Origin: an uncultured Phascolarctobacterium sp.
Lineage (GTDB): Bacteria > Bacillota > Negativicutes > Acidaminococcales > Acidaminococcaceae
Reading direction: 5' to 3'
Length of the DNA: 9,083 bases
Assembly: GCA_900552855.1 (NCBI GenBank)
Contig: USBG01000060.1
Span: forward strand, 1-9,083
Each line of letters begins with the position of its first letter. Within the stretch, counting starts at the first letter, position 1. The translations under genes were made by a program, and so were the position numbers. The notes beneath the pieces were generated by a model. It was not told the origin of the DNA and did not search any database. It saw only the letters and a program-made list of their open reading frames with translations. Shown here piece by piece: positions 1-7,467 of the stretch.

Positions 1-784
1 TACCACCACTTGCCATAAGAACATCATCCTTAGTAAGTGCTTGCGAAGCATCAATAATGCTCCATGCAGTAGGCACACCCCAGCCTGCAAAATCATCACT
101 TAAAGCAACGCCTGCTCGTTTAGCTTCAATAGCAGCAAAATTGGTGCCGCCCGCACCTGCACAGTCAAAAACCCTAAAGCCCTTAGACTTACATAATGCA
201 TACTGTTCAGCAGCAATACCACAGCCTGTTTCTTTAATAATAACAGGTACAGAAATATACTCCCTAATGGCAGCAATATTATCAAGCATTCCGCTATAAT
301 CCTTGTCTCCCTCAGGCATAAATAGCTCCTGAGCCGCGTTAAGATGAATTTCCAGAGCATCTGCATCAAGCATATCTACAGCTATTTGAGCCTGCTGAGG
401 AGTAGCCAAGGCACTCATGTTAGCGAAAACAATACCATCAGGATTATGTTGACGAACAACCCTATAGCTGTCTAAGCCAACACCATCTCTAACTGCGCCA
501 AACTGAGAACCTACTGCCATGGGAATGCTACATAAAGCAGCAACCTGAGCTAGCTTAGCATTAACCTCTGTTACTGCCTCTGTACCACCTGTAATAGCAT
601 CAATAAAGAAAGGAAAACTAAAGTCCCTTCCTAACATTTGCCCAGAAACAACAATGTCTGCCGGATCAATTTCCGGCAGACAATTGTGTAAGAAACGGAG
701 ATCTTCAAAATGAGTGCCAGCGGGTCCATCGCCAAGATCAAGAGCATACTTAATATGTTCTAGCTTACGTTGTGCACGCTGCAT
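1..784 (-). CDS. fni: Type 2 isopentenyl-diphosphate delta-isomerase (FMN-dependent), 3' end cut by the window edge
   Basis: Interconverts IPP and DMAPP in the cytosol using reduced FMN and Mg2+. I read 261 codons from ATG at 782-784 with no stop before base 1; the family is about 330-350 residues, so roughly the last quarter is missing. Visible family motifs: RKLEHI at residues 6-11, ITGG at 64-67, VGSQ at 91-94, HLNAAQE at 147-153 (Q152 and E153 match the catalytic Gln and metal-binding Glu of the family), PEGD at 157-160, IIKETGCGI at 182-190 and AGAGGTNFAAIE at 209-220 (FMN phosphate region). The family's usual MTGG reads ITGG here and the usual GSQR reads GSQF. The start is preceded by AGAGGTG with an 8-nt spacer. 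It begins 18 nt after the ispH-S1 stop, so it is probably co-transcribed. Bacillus subtilis also has fni next to an S1-type gene (ypfD) downstream of cmk, which supports the call. Confidence 0.93.
   Translation of the reverse strand, partial: MQRAQRKLEHIKYALDLGDGPAGTHFEDLRFLHNCLPEIDPADIVVSGQMLGRDFSFPFFIDAITGGTEAVTEVNAKLAQVAALCSIPMAVGSQFGAVRDGVGLDSYRVVRQHNPDGIVFANMSALATPQQAQIAVDMLDADALEIHLNAAQELFMPEGDKDYSGMLDNIAAIREYISVPVIIKETGCGIAAEQYALCKSKGFRVFDCAGAGGTNFAAIEAKRAGVALSDDFAGWGVPTAWSIIDASQALTKDDVLMASGG
651..687. repeat. Hairpin-forming inverted repeat inside fni
   Basis: GTCTGCCGGA at 656-665 and TCCGGCAGAC at 672-681 are perfect 10-nt reverse complements around a 6-nt loop. ACAAT at 651-655 and ATTGT at 683-687 extend the stem to 15 pairs with one bulged base (682). 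It is wholly within the coding sequence (about residues 33-45) and the protein aligns there with ordinary family sequence (LPEID), so it is not an inserted element. Neither side is followed by a proper T-run, so it does not look like a standard intrinsic terminator. Its function is unknown. Confidence 0.75.
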
Positions 785-802
785 CTATCTTGCACCTCTG
801 TA

Positions 803-2872
803 TTAGTCTTGTTTCAGTTGTTCGGACAGATCTTGAGTCAGACCGCCGGATTTTTTGCCCATGTAAGAACGAACTTCAGCTTTTTCAGCATCACGTTTGA
901 TTTTGGAGATGCTCAGGCCGATTTTCTTGGAATCCAGATCCATTTTAATAACTTCAGCGTTAACAACTTGGCCCAGCTCCAGAACGTCTTCAGGTTTGTT
1001 GATACGCTCTTGAGCGATTTCAGAGATATGAACCAAACCTTCTACACGGTCGCTGATTTTAACGATAGCACCGAAGGGCAGGAATTTAGCTACTTCAACT
1101 TCGATGATGTCGCCAACATGCAGTTCTTTAGCTTCTGCAACCCAGGGATCTTCTTGGGTAGCTTTGATGGACAGAGCAACACGTTTTTTCTCGCGATCGA
1201 TTTCTTTGATCATTACTTGTACTTCGTCGTCTTGTTTAGCAACGTCTTCAGGTTTTACATTGCGGTCCCAGGACAGCTCGGTGTTGTGCAGCAGGCCAAC
1301 CAGGTGCTCGTTGATTTTAACGAACATGCCGTATTCCATAACTTTAACAACTTTACCGGTAACGATTTGACCTTCTTCGATGGAGTCATAAGCAGCTTCT
1401 TCAGCAGCAGCGCGAGCTTCACGAGCAGCTTGAATACGAGCTTCTTTAGCTTCCTTCCAAGCTTTGTTCTTAGCTTCTCTTTCAGCCTTCAGCAGGTCGC
1501 GACGGGAAACAACAATGCGTTTTTTCTCCAGGTCAACTTCGATGATTTCAGCTTCCAGTTCTTGACCAACATAGCCAGAGAAATCTTCTACACGGCGCAG
1601 TTCAACGTGAGAAGCAGGCATGAAGCCTTCTACACCTTCAACAGCTACAGCCAGACCAACGATGCTGTTGGATTTTTTGTTTTTGATTACGCGCAGAACC
1701 TTAACGGTAGCAGGACGTTTTTCACCTTCAGCCAGCTCAGCAACATTTTTCCATGCAGCATCGCGCTCAGCTTTTACCTTGGACATTTCAATGAATTCGC
1801 TTTTGCCGCTAGAAGCAACAACTTTAACTTCAACAACATCGCCTTCTTTGATGGTGTCCAGCAGGGTTTCAGCAGTGCCGCCAACTTCCCACTCGGAGAA
1901 AGGAATGTGGCCTTCTTTCATATAACCGAAGGATACGTAAACGCCATCATTGTTAACTTTAAAAACTTCAGCTTCTACAACTTTACCGTTATATATTTCT
2001 ACCTCCTCTGTTGCATTCAACAATTCTTCAAAATTTTCCATGTTTTCCATTGCTATAATAGCCTCCTTAATTAAACGGTCGGGAGTTGATGCTCCTGCCG
2101 TGATTCCAATTTTGTGACATTCCCTAAACATCTCCACAGAAAGCTCGGCTGCTGTTTCAATGTGATAAGCTTTTTTACATTTTTCTGCCACCAAATCATA
2201 CAAGTGCCTTGTGTTTGCACTATTACGACCACCGATGACAATAACAGCATCACATTGCTCTGCCAGCTCTAAAGCTGCCTTCTGACGCTGCGAGGTAGCC
2301 ATGCAGATAGTTTTGTCAACCCGATATTCACCAGGTCTTTGTTTCTGCAACGCTTGCAAAATAGCCTCAAATTTCTTCAGCTCAAAAGTAGTCTGAATGA
2401 TTACTCCATATCGTTCCTTTTGAGGGACGTTAGAAACATCTTCTATATATTCTACACAGATAGCGTTTTCTCCTGCCCATTTTAAAATACTTTTTACTTC
2501 TGGATGATTTTTTTCTCCAATAATCACTGGAAAATATCCATCAGCAGCTGCTTGAGCAGCTTTTTTTTGTGCTAGACGCACATTGGGACAGGTTGCATCA
2601 AGGATTTTAAGCCCCAACTGTTCTGCCTGTGTATATATCTCTGGACCAACACCATGGGAGCGAAAGATTACGGTCTCTCCTTTAGTGAATTCCTTTAAAT
2701 CATCTTTACATGTGATTCCCTGTTCCGCCAGCTCTTCAATAAGCTGAGGATTGTGAATCAACGGTCCATAGGTCCCCCCCTGGACATGCTGCTGTGCAGC
2801 CTCTTGTGCCAGTTGTACAGCACGCTTTACCCCATAGCAAAAACCACAATGCTCGGCAACTATGATTTTCAT
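803..2872 (-). CDS. ispH: IspH-ribosomal protein S1 fusion: HMBPP reductase plus four S1 RNA-binding domains
   Basis: A 689-residue two-part protein. Residues 1-280 are IspH, the last enzyme of the MEP pathway, which reduces HMBPP to IPP and DMAPP with a [4Fe-4S] cluster. Cluster cysteines C12, C95 and C190 are present. So are the substrate-site residues H40, H73, H123, E125, the NSAN stretch at 217-220 and S262, all near their E. coli positions. Residues about 292-365, 384-458, 499-571 and 585-657 are four S1 (OB-fold) domains. A charged Ala/Glu/Arg helix (about 462-494) separates S1 domains 2 and 3. The S1 part binds mRNA and would act at the 30S subunit. This fusion is known from Clostridia and Negativicutes. 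ATG at 2870-2872 overlaps the plsC stop as ATGA and has an AGGTGAGG ribosome site. Codon use changes sharply at the junction, where a second start may lie (see 2048-2068). Confidence 0.96.
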   Translation of the reverse strand: MKIIVAEHCGFCYGVKRAVQLAQEAAQQHVQGGTYGPLIHNPQLIEELAEQGITCKDDLKEFTKGETVIFRSHGVGPEIYTQAEQLGLKILDATCPNVRLAQKKAAQAAADGYFPVIIGEKNHPEVKSILKWAGENAICVEYIEDVSNVPQKERYGVIIQTTFELKKFEAILQALQKQRPGEYRVDKTICMATSQRQKAALELAEQCDAVIVIGGRNSANTRHLYDLVAEKCKKAYHIETAAELSVEMFRECHKIGITAGASTPDRLIKEAIIAMENMENFEELLNATEEVEIYNGKVVEAEVFKVNNDGVYVSFGYMKEGHIPFSEWEVGGTAETLLDTIKEGDVVEVKVVASSGKSEFIEMSKVKAERDAAWKNVAELAEGEKRPATVKVLRVIKNKKSNSIVGLAVAVEGVEGFMPASHVELRRVEDFSGYVGQELEAEIIEVDLEKKRIVVSRRDLLKAEREAKNKAWKEAKEARIQAAREARAAAEEAAYDSIEEGQIVTGKVVKVMEYGMFVKINEHLVGLLHNTELSWDRNVKPEDVAKQDDEVQVMIKEIDREKKRVALSIKATQEDPWVAEAKELHVGDIIEVEVAKFLPFGAIVKISDRVEGLVHISEIAQERINKPEDVLELGQVVNAEVIKMDLDSKKIGLSISKIKRDAEKAEVRSYMGKKSGGLTQDLSEQLKQD
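2048..2068 (-). promoter_or_regulatory. Candidate internal ribosome binding site and ATG at the IspH/S1 junction
   Basis: On the minus strand AAGGAGG (2062-2068) is followed after 11 nt by an in-frame ATG (2048-2050, Met275); a second ATG follows at 2039-2041 (Met278), 20 nt from the Shine-Dalgarno and less well placed. Starting at Met275 would give a 415-residue protein holding just the four S1 domains, a sensible size for a stand-alone Gram-positive S1-like protein. The site falls at the end of the IspH domain and where codon usage switches. I saw no convincing promoter just upstream. That it is used is inference. Confidence 0.5.
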
Positions 2873-3465
2873 GCATCCTCACCTGCCTGCAGCTTAGCTA
2901 TACGGGACATCATTTCCTCAGTCATACTGTTAAGCAGTTCCTTAGTAATAGGTGTATCCTCTGGAAAATAAATAGGCTTACCAAATCTTACGGTAACCTT
3001 TGGCCAGATACGACCATGTCTTCTGTAGTCAGTGCCAATTACGCAGGTAGGAACAATAGCAGCCTTTACCTTGCTTGCCATCATCAGAGCACCGGGCTCA
3101 GCCTTTCCAAGCTTACCGGTCTTACTGCGAGTACCCTCTGGAAAGATTGCCAAAACCTTTCCATCCTGTAAAATTTCAATACCATGCTTAATAGCTGCTC
3201 TATCAGCGCCGCCACGACGCACAGGAAAAGCTCCAAGGGTACGAATAATAAAGCCAAATACAGGGAAGAAAAGCTCCTGCTTAGCCATAAAATGTACCTT
3301 ACGAGTTGAACAGGTGCCAATTACAGGCGGATCCAAAAGACTCAAATGGTTGCTGGCAATAACTAGCGGACCATCTTTGGGAATATTTTCAGTACCCTCG
3401 TAGCGCATACGCAATACGACGATAAAAATTAATTTCAATAATGTTTTAAGAGCGGAATAAATCAT
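2869..3465 (-). CDS. plsC: 1-acyl-sn-glycerol-3-phosphate acyltransferase (PlsC family)
   Basis: Transfers a fatty acyl group to lysophosphatidic acid to make phosphatidic acid, the precursor of membrane phospholipids; acts at the inner face of the cytoplasmic membrane. The protein has 198 residues, a usual length for short Gram-positive PlsC proteins. The catalytic NHLSLLD motif (H40 and D45, the HX4D pair) is present, as are FPVRRGGAD (80-88), FPEGTRS (108-114) and IVPT (138-141). The N-terminal hydrophobic stretch (about 5-20) may be a membrane-contacting helix. ATG at 3463-3465 overlaps the cmk stop as ATGA and has GAAGGAG eight nt upstream; its own stop overlaps the ispH start in the same way. 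Acyl acceptor specificity cannot be proven from sequence. Confidence 0.92.
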   Translation of the reverse strand: MIYSALKTLLKLIFIVVLRMRYEGTENIPKDGPLVIASNHLSLLDPPVIGTCSTRKVHFMAKQELFFPVFGFIIRTLGAFPVRRGGADRAAIKHGIEILQDGKVLAIFPEGTRSKTGKLGKAEPGALMMASKVKAAIVPTCVIGTDYRRHGRIWPKVTVRFGKPIYFPEDTPITKELLNSMTEEMMSRIAKLQAGEDA

Positions 3466-4130
3466 TGTTCGCGCTCCTTCACCAGGTTTTCAATATATGC
3501 AGCTACCTGGTCAATGCTCATATCAGAGGAATCTAGATAGACAGCATCCTCTGCCTGACGTAACGGACTAATAGCTCTTTCGCTATCCTGTTTGTCACGA
3601 TTAGCAATATCTGCCTTTAGCTGCTCTAAATCAACCTGCTGACCCTTCGCAACCAGCTCCTTATAGCGGCGCATAGCACGCTCATCAACAGTAGCTGTTA
3701 AAAATACCTTCAGCTGAGCATTAGGAAATACTACGGTACCAATATCACGGCCATCCATAAGTACGCCACCGCTTTCGCCCATACGGCGCTGCTGATCAAC
3801 CATAGCCTCACGCACAGCGCCAATAGCAGCCACCCTAGATACTAGTGCTGTTACCTCCGCACTGCGAATAGCCTCTGTAACCTCAACGTCATCTACAAAA
3901 ACGCGATTTACACTTGCCTCAGGCTTAAACATAATTACCATAGTATTAGCCAGCATACTAATATAGTCTTCATCAAAAGCCTTGCCTGTTTGTAAAAACT
4001 TCCAAGCAACACTACGATACATAGCGCCAGTATCAATATAAGCATAGCCAATTTTTTCTGCTACCATTTTAGCAATAGTGCTTTTTCCTGCACCTGCAGG
4101 ACCATCAATGGCAACAACTATCTTTTTCAT
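3462..4130 (-). CDS. cmk: Cytidylate kinase
   Basis: Phosphorylates CMP and dCMP to the diphosphates with ATP, recycling pyrimidine nucleotides in the cytosol. I place the start at ATG 4128-4130, giving 222 residues (MKKIVVAIDG...), with AGAAGAG 8 nt upstream. The open frame continues three codons further to a GTG at 4137-4139, but that codon abuts the purine-rich stretch and has no room for a ribosome site. Visible: P-loop GPAGAGKST (10-18), DTGAMYR (33-39), the CMP-binding region around R89, DGRDIGT (126-132) and a lid region rich in Arg. Length is normal for the family. It lies 37 nt after the flavoprotein gene and overlaps plsC by 4 nt. The cmk to S1 association recurs widely in bacteria (cmk-rpsA, cmk-ypfD). 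Confidence 0.95.
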   Translation of the reverse strand: MKKIVVAIDGPAGAGKSTIAKMVAEKIGYAYIDTGAMYRSVAWKFLQTGKAFDEDYISMLANTMVIMFKPEASVNRVFVDDVEVTEAIRSAEVTALVSRVAAIGAVREAMVDQQRRMGESGGVLMDGRDIGTVVFPNAQLKVFLTATVDERAMRRYKELVAKGQQVDLEQLKADIANRDKQDSERAISPLRQAEDAVYLDSSDMSIDQVAAYIENLVKEREQ

Positions 4131-4167
4131 CACAATCACTCTTCTCTAGAACCATTACGGCCCCTTT

Positions 4168-5403
4168 TTATTGTGCGGCAGCTGCCCTTCCTGCGGCATA
4201 TCCGCTAGAGAATGCAGCCTGCAGATTAAAGCCGCCGGTATAACCATCAACGTCCATAACCTCGCCTGCAAAATACAAGCCTTGAACCAGCTTGGATTCC
4301 ATAGTTTTAGGATTAATTTCCTTTACAGAAACACCACCAGCAGTAACAATAGCCTCTGCAATAGGACGAGTTCCAGTAATAGGAACAGAAAATCCCTTTA
4401 GGGTTTTCATAAGTCTATGACGCTCTTCACGTGAAATTTGATTTACATATTTCTCTTCATCAAGGAATGCCATATCGCAAACCACAGGAATAAGACGCTG
4501 AGGAAGCAAGTCCTTCATGCCATTAACCAATTGCTTACGACTATATTCCACAAAATCACGCTGAATTCGTGCATCTAGCTTAGCCTCACTTAAAGCAGGC
4601 TTTAAATCAATAATAAGCTCTACATCCTTGCCATCGCCAAGAGCCTTGGCTGCTAAATTGCTCAAAGAAAGAACAATAGGACCAGAAACTCCAAAATGAG
4701 TAAAAAGCATTTCACCAAATTCAGTACCTAGCTTTTTACCATCTCCCCAAAGAGTAGCTTCGACATTGCGTAGAGATAAGCCCTGCAAATCATCTACATA
4801 GGGATAATCACTTTCTAGGGGAACAAGCGACGGCTTTAAAGGAACTATGCTATGACCAGCTTTTTTTGCCAGCTTAGCACCACTGCCATCACTGCCAGTA
4901 CCGGGATAAGACGCACCACCTGCTGCTAAAATTACAGCATCAGCGGCATAAAAGCCATCTACAGTCTTAATACCTGTAACAGCACCATCCTTAACCACAA
5001 TATCAATAACCTTTTTATCTGTTAAAAGCTTGCCACCTGCTTGAGTATATACCCTTACAAGAGTATCAACAACATCTCTAGCAGTGTCACTAACGGGGAA
5101 AATTCTTCCACCACGCTCCACCTTAGTAGCAAGTCCATTACTTTCTAATAGCTCTACTATATCATCATTTGTGAAGCCGTGTAAAGCACTATTCAAAAAT
5201 CTGCCATTTCCAGGAAGATTTTTTATGATTTCTGGTAATTCACAAGCATTGGTAATATTGCAGCGACCTTTACCTGTTATTAACATTTTTTTGCCAGGAA
5301 CACGCATTTTTTCAAAAATTGTGACCTTAGCGCCATCCTGTGCAGCTGCAATACCTGCCAAAAGACCCGCAGCACCTGCACCAATTATTGCTACATTAAT
5401 CAT
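4168..5403 (-). CDS. HI0933/YhiN-family FAD-binding oxidoreductase, substrate unknown
   Basis: A 411-residue cytosolic flavoprotein of the HI0933-like family (annotated variously as NAD(P)/FAD-dependent oxidoreductase, BaiN-like or aminoacetone oxidase family). The N-terminal Rossmann motif GAGAAG (8-13) and the following acidic E31 bind FAD. The family signature GKKMLITGKGRCNITN spans 37-52. The C-terminal FAD motif around GLYFAGEVMDVDGYTGGFN ends the fold, close to residues 376-394. The length is typical. Its real reaction is not settled; the BaiN and aminoacetone labels are for particular members and should not be carried over. ATG at 5401-5403 overlaps the rluB stop as ATGA, with AAGGCGG upstream inside rluB. 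It sits between rluB and cmk, a place this family often occupies in Bacillota; the context gives no clear hint of function. Confidence 0.88.
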   Translation of the reverse strand: MINVAIIGAGAAGLLAGIAAAQDGAKVTIFEKMRVPGKKMLITGKGRCNITNACELPEIIKNLPGNGRFLNSALHGFTNDDIVELLESNGLATKVERGGRIFPVSDTARDVVDTLVRVYTQAGGKLLTDKKVIDIVVKDGAVTGIKTVDGFYAADAVILAAGGASYPGTGSDGSGAKLAKKAGHSIVPLKPSLVPLESDYPYVDDLQGLSLRNVEATLWGDGKKLGTEFGEMLFTHFGVSGPIVLSLSNLAAKALGDGKDVELIIDLKPALSEAKLDARIQRDFVEYSRKQLVNGMKDLLPQRLIPVVCDMAFLDEEKYVNQISREERHRLMKTLKGFSVPITGTRPIAEAIVTAGGVSVKEINPKTMESKLVQGLYFAGEVMDVDGYTGGFNLQAAFSSGYAAGRAAAAQ

Positions 5404-6125
5404 AGCTTAGCCGCCTTTTTCAATTGGGAAAGCTCTTGTTCACTTAAAGGACGACATTTGCCACGTCCTAAATTATTAAGCTGCAAGGGACCCATTTTTA
5501 TGCGCTTCAGTTCACGTACCGGAAAGCCAATAGCATCACACATACGACGAACCTGACGATTACGACCCTCATGAATAGAAATATCAAAAAGGGTTGCATT
5601 ATGCTCGTGATCGTAATCACGTAAATTAACAACTGCGGGAGCAGTCATGCCATCTTCAAGCTTAACACCAATGCGAAGCATATCTAGCTTTTCATCAGGA
5701 ATAATGCCTACGCACTTTACTAAATATGTTTTATTAACTTCATGACTGGGATGCATCAAAGCCTGCGCCATTGCACCATCATTAGTCAAAATTAATAAGC
5801 CTTCAGTATTATAGTCCAAGCGTCCCACTGGAAAGACTCTCTGAGGCAGATTTTCTACAAAATCTGCAATACTACGTCTATTTTGAGGATCGTTCATAGT
5901 AGTTACTACTCCTCGAGGCTTATAGAACATATAATAAGCCTTCGCCTCTTGAGCAATAGGGTTGCCATCAACTTGGATGCGACATTTAGAAGCATCAAAT
6001 TTAACGCCTAGCTCAGTTACTACCTTGCCGTTAACACGAACACGACCTGCTGTAATAATTTTTTCTGCTTCTCTACGGGAGGCTACACCTGCTGCCGCGA
6101 GAATTTTTTGTAAACGTTCTTCCAT
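5400..6125 (-). CDS. rluB: 23S rRNA pseudouridine synthase, RluB/RsuA family
   Basis: Converts a uridine of 23S rRNA (position 2605 in E. coli numbering for RluB) to pseudouridine during large-subunit assembly. Residues 1-60 form an S4 RNA-binding domain (RLQKILAAAGVASRREAE, 4-21, then GRVRVNG at 27-33). The catalytic domain carries KPRGVVTT (69-76) and the RsuA-type motif GRLDYNTEGLLI (101-112) with the catalytic D104; NRQVRRM near residue 190 is a further family motif. Length is 241, normal for the family. RluB versus the paralogues RluE/RluF/RsuA is chosen by context: it follows scpA-scpB, as in other Bacillota (ypuL in B. subtilis, though the dacB-spmA-spmB genes found between them there are absent). 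ATG at 6123-6125 lies 19 nt after the scpB stop with TTAAGGA upstream. Confidence 0.93.
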   Translation of the reverse strand: MEERLQKILAAAGVASRREAEKIITAGRVRVNGKVVTELGVKFDASKCRIQVDGNPIAQEAKAYYMFYKPRGVVTTMNDPQNRRSIADFVENLPQRVFPVGRLDYNTEGLLILTNDGAMAQALMHPSHEVNKTYLVKCVGIIPDEKLDMLRIGVKLEDGMTAPAVVNLRDYDHEHNATLFDISIHEGRNRQVRRMCDAIGFPVRELKRIKMGPLQLNNLGRGKCRPLSEQELSQLKKAAKL

Positions 6126-6144
6126 GAAGTATTTTCCTTAAAAT

Positions 6145-6747
6145 TTATTTTCCGCTTTCTTCAGAACCATTTGACTCTAATATCTCTATATCATCATTGT
6201 AATGCAACACCTGCTGTACTACATCGGCTTCTAAATTTTGAACCGCATCTGGACGAGGAAGCTCATCAAGAGAGCTTAAACCAAATACATTCAAAAATTT
6301 ATCAGTTGTAGCATACAGGATAGGATTACCAAGAGTCTTTTTACGTCCTGCTTCTGCAACTAAATCAAGCTCCAATAAATTATTGACAACACCATCAACC
6401 TTAACACCACGAATTGCCTCCATTTCAGCACGTGTAACTGGCTGCTTAAAGGCAACAATAGCCAAGGTTTCCATAGCTGCATTAGTAAGCTTGATTTCCT
6501 TCTTTTTACCCATGCTACTAAGCATTCTATAATGCTCAGGTTTAGTCACCAGCTGATAGCCACCGCCAACCTCACGCAGCATCAATCCTCTACCCTCGTC
6601 CTCATAAACTTGGGAAAGATTTCCTAAAAGCTCCCATACCTGAGGCTTTTCCAGTTGCATAATAGCCGCTATTTCCGCAACAGAAAGAGGCTCGCCGGCT
6701 GCAAAAAGCACGGCTTCGAGAGCACCTGTTAGTTTATCATAAAGCAT
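6145..6747 (-). CDS. scpB: Segregation and condensation protein B
   Basis: Regulatory (kite) subunit of the SMC-ScpA-ScpB condensin that compacts and separates chromosomes. The 200-residue protein has two winged-helix parts: the N-terminal one begins LTGALEAVLFAAGEPLS (6-22), the second holds the family core ETLAIVAFKQPVTRAEME (93-110), RGVKVDG (113-119) and GNPILYATTDKFLNVFGL (140-157). The acidic, probably flexible tail (about 170-200) is usual. ATG at 6745-6747 is 3 nt after the scpA stop, with a strong GGGAGGAG ribosome site eight nt upstream that lies in the last codons of scpA, so the two subunits are translated in close coupling. SMC itself is not in the window. Confidence 0.94.
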   Translation of the reverse strand: MLYDKLTGALEAVLFAAGEPLSVAEIAAIMQLEKPQVWELLGNLSQVYEDEGRGLMLREVGGGYQLVTKPEHYRMLSSMGKKKEIKLTNAAMETLAIVAFKQPVTRAEMEAIRGVKVDGVVNNLLELDLVAEAGRKKTLGNPILYATTDKFLNVFGLSSLDELPRPDAVQNLEADVVQQVLHYNDDIEILESNGSEESGK

Positions 6748-6750
6748 GCT

Positions 6751-7458
6751 CTATTCTCCTCCCTTAGCAAAAACATATATAGGTGCAAATCGCGCTGATT
6801 GATTAATCGTTATAAGTCCCATTTTTAAAAGCTCTAACACACCTAAAAAGGCTGCCACCTTTTCCCCAGGAACTCCAGAGGAAAAAAGCTCATTCAAGAT
6901 AAAACCCTGTGGCTTCTTTTGCAGTCTTTTCAAAATAGCCGCCATCTTATCCTGAACGCTAAAAGCCTGAGGCTCAATGTAGGCTGCTGGCTTATTTTCA
7001 CTATTAACCATTGATGATAAGGCCTTGAGCAAAGCTTCTACACTATAACGTGGCAAAACACGCTCACAAACATCAGCAAACATTGGTCTACGTTGATAGT
7101 AGCGCTCAGCCTCCTCCTTCATAACGACTAAAGAGGCTGCTATCTGCTTAATGCGCCTATATTCCACCAGCATCTCTACCAGCTGTTGACGAGGGTCAAC
7201 CTCATCCTCTTCATCTAAAACAGGAACCTTAGGAAGCAGCATACGTGATTTAATCTGCAACAATGTTGCCGCCATAACTAAAAACTCGCTTGCAACCTCC
7301 ATATCAAACTCGCTTAAATTGCGTAAATAGCTGATATATTGCTCTGTTATAGAAACAATAGGAATATCATAAATATCTATTTTATCCTTTTCAATCAAAT
7401 GCATTAACAGGTCCAGGGGACCCTCAAAGGCACTGAGCTTAAGAGATAAATCAGTCAT
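6751..7458 (-). CDS. scpA: Segregation and condensation protein A (kleisin)
   Basis: Kleisin subunit bridging the SMC heads, partner of ScpB. The 235-residue protein begins with the family signature FEGPLDLLMHLIEKDKIDIY (11-30), followed by IPIVSITEQYI; the middle is charged and helical, with LLQIKSRMLLPK as the other conserved block (66-77), and the end forms the winged helix that contacts the second SMC head. ATG at 7456-7458 is the only possible start, because an in-frame TAA lies three codons upstream. The trpS stop, a second TAA and AAGGGG are packed into the few bases before it, leaving only 2 nt between the purine stretch and the ATG. Translation may therefore depend on ribosomes ending trpS (inference). 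Confidence 0.94.
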   Translation of the reverse strand: MTDLSLKLSAFEGPLDLLMHLIEKDKIDIYDIPIVSITEQYISYLRNLSEFDMEVASEFLVMAATLLQIKSRMLLPKVPVLDEEDEVDPRQQLVEMLVEYRRIKQIAASLVVMKEEAERYYQRRPMFADVCERVLPRYSVEALLKALSSMVNSENKPAAYIEPQAFSVQDKMAAILKRLQKKPQGFILNELFSSGVPGEKVAAFLGVLELLKMGLITINQSARFAPIYVFAKGGE

Positions 7459-7467
7459 AACCCCTTA

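Noticed and set aside
100..369. An 89-codon minus-strand open frame within the first 400 bases.
   Set aside because: It is a different frame of the same strand as fni, whose frame runs unbroken through this stretch with recognisable isomerase motifs.
770..2074. A 434-codon open frame on the plus strand, antisense to the S1 part of the fusion gene.
   Set aside because: It is in exact codon register with ispH-S1, begins with TTG, and is open only because the S1 part uses no TTA, CTA or TCA codons. Its phenylalanine- and asparagine-rich protein is what GAA- and GTT-rich sense codons give in reverse.
2050..2200. A promoter inside the IspH part that would drive S1 alone.
   Set aside because: TTTAAT and TATTAT occur, but nothing like a -35 box lies at the right distance from either; the internal ribosome site is the better supported signal.
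3032..3403. A plus-strand open frame of 123 codons opposite plsC.
   Set aside because: Lies wholly antisense to a gene with clear PlsC motifs, and has no family likeness of its own.
4131..4139. GTG start for cytidylate kinase three codons upstream.
   Set aside because: The purine stretch that would serve as ribosome site touches this GTG; it is spaced properly for the ATG at 4128-4130, which gives the usual MKKIVVAIDG beginning.
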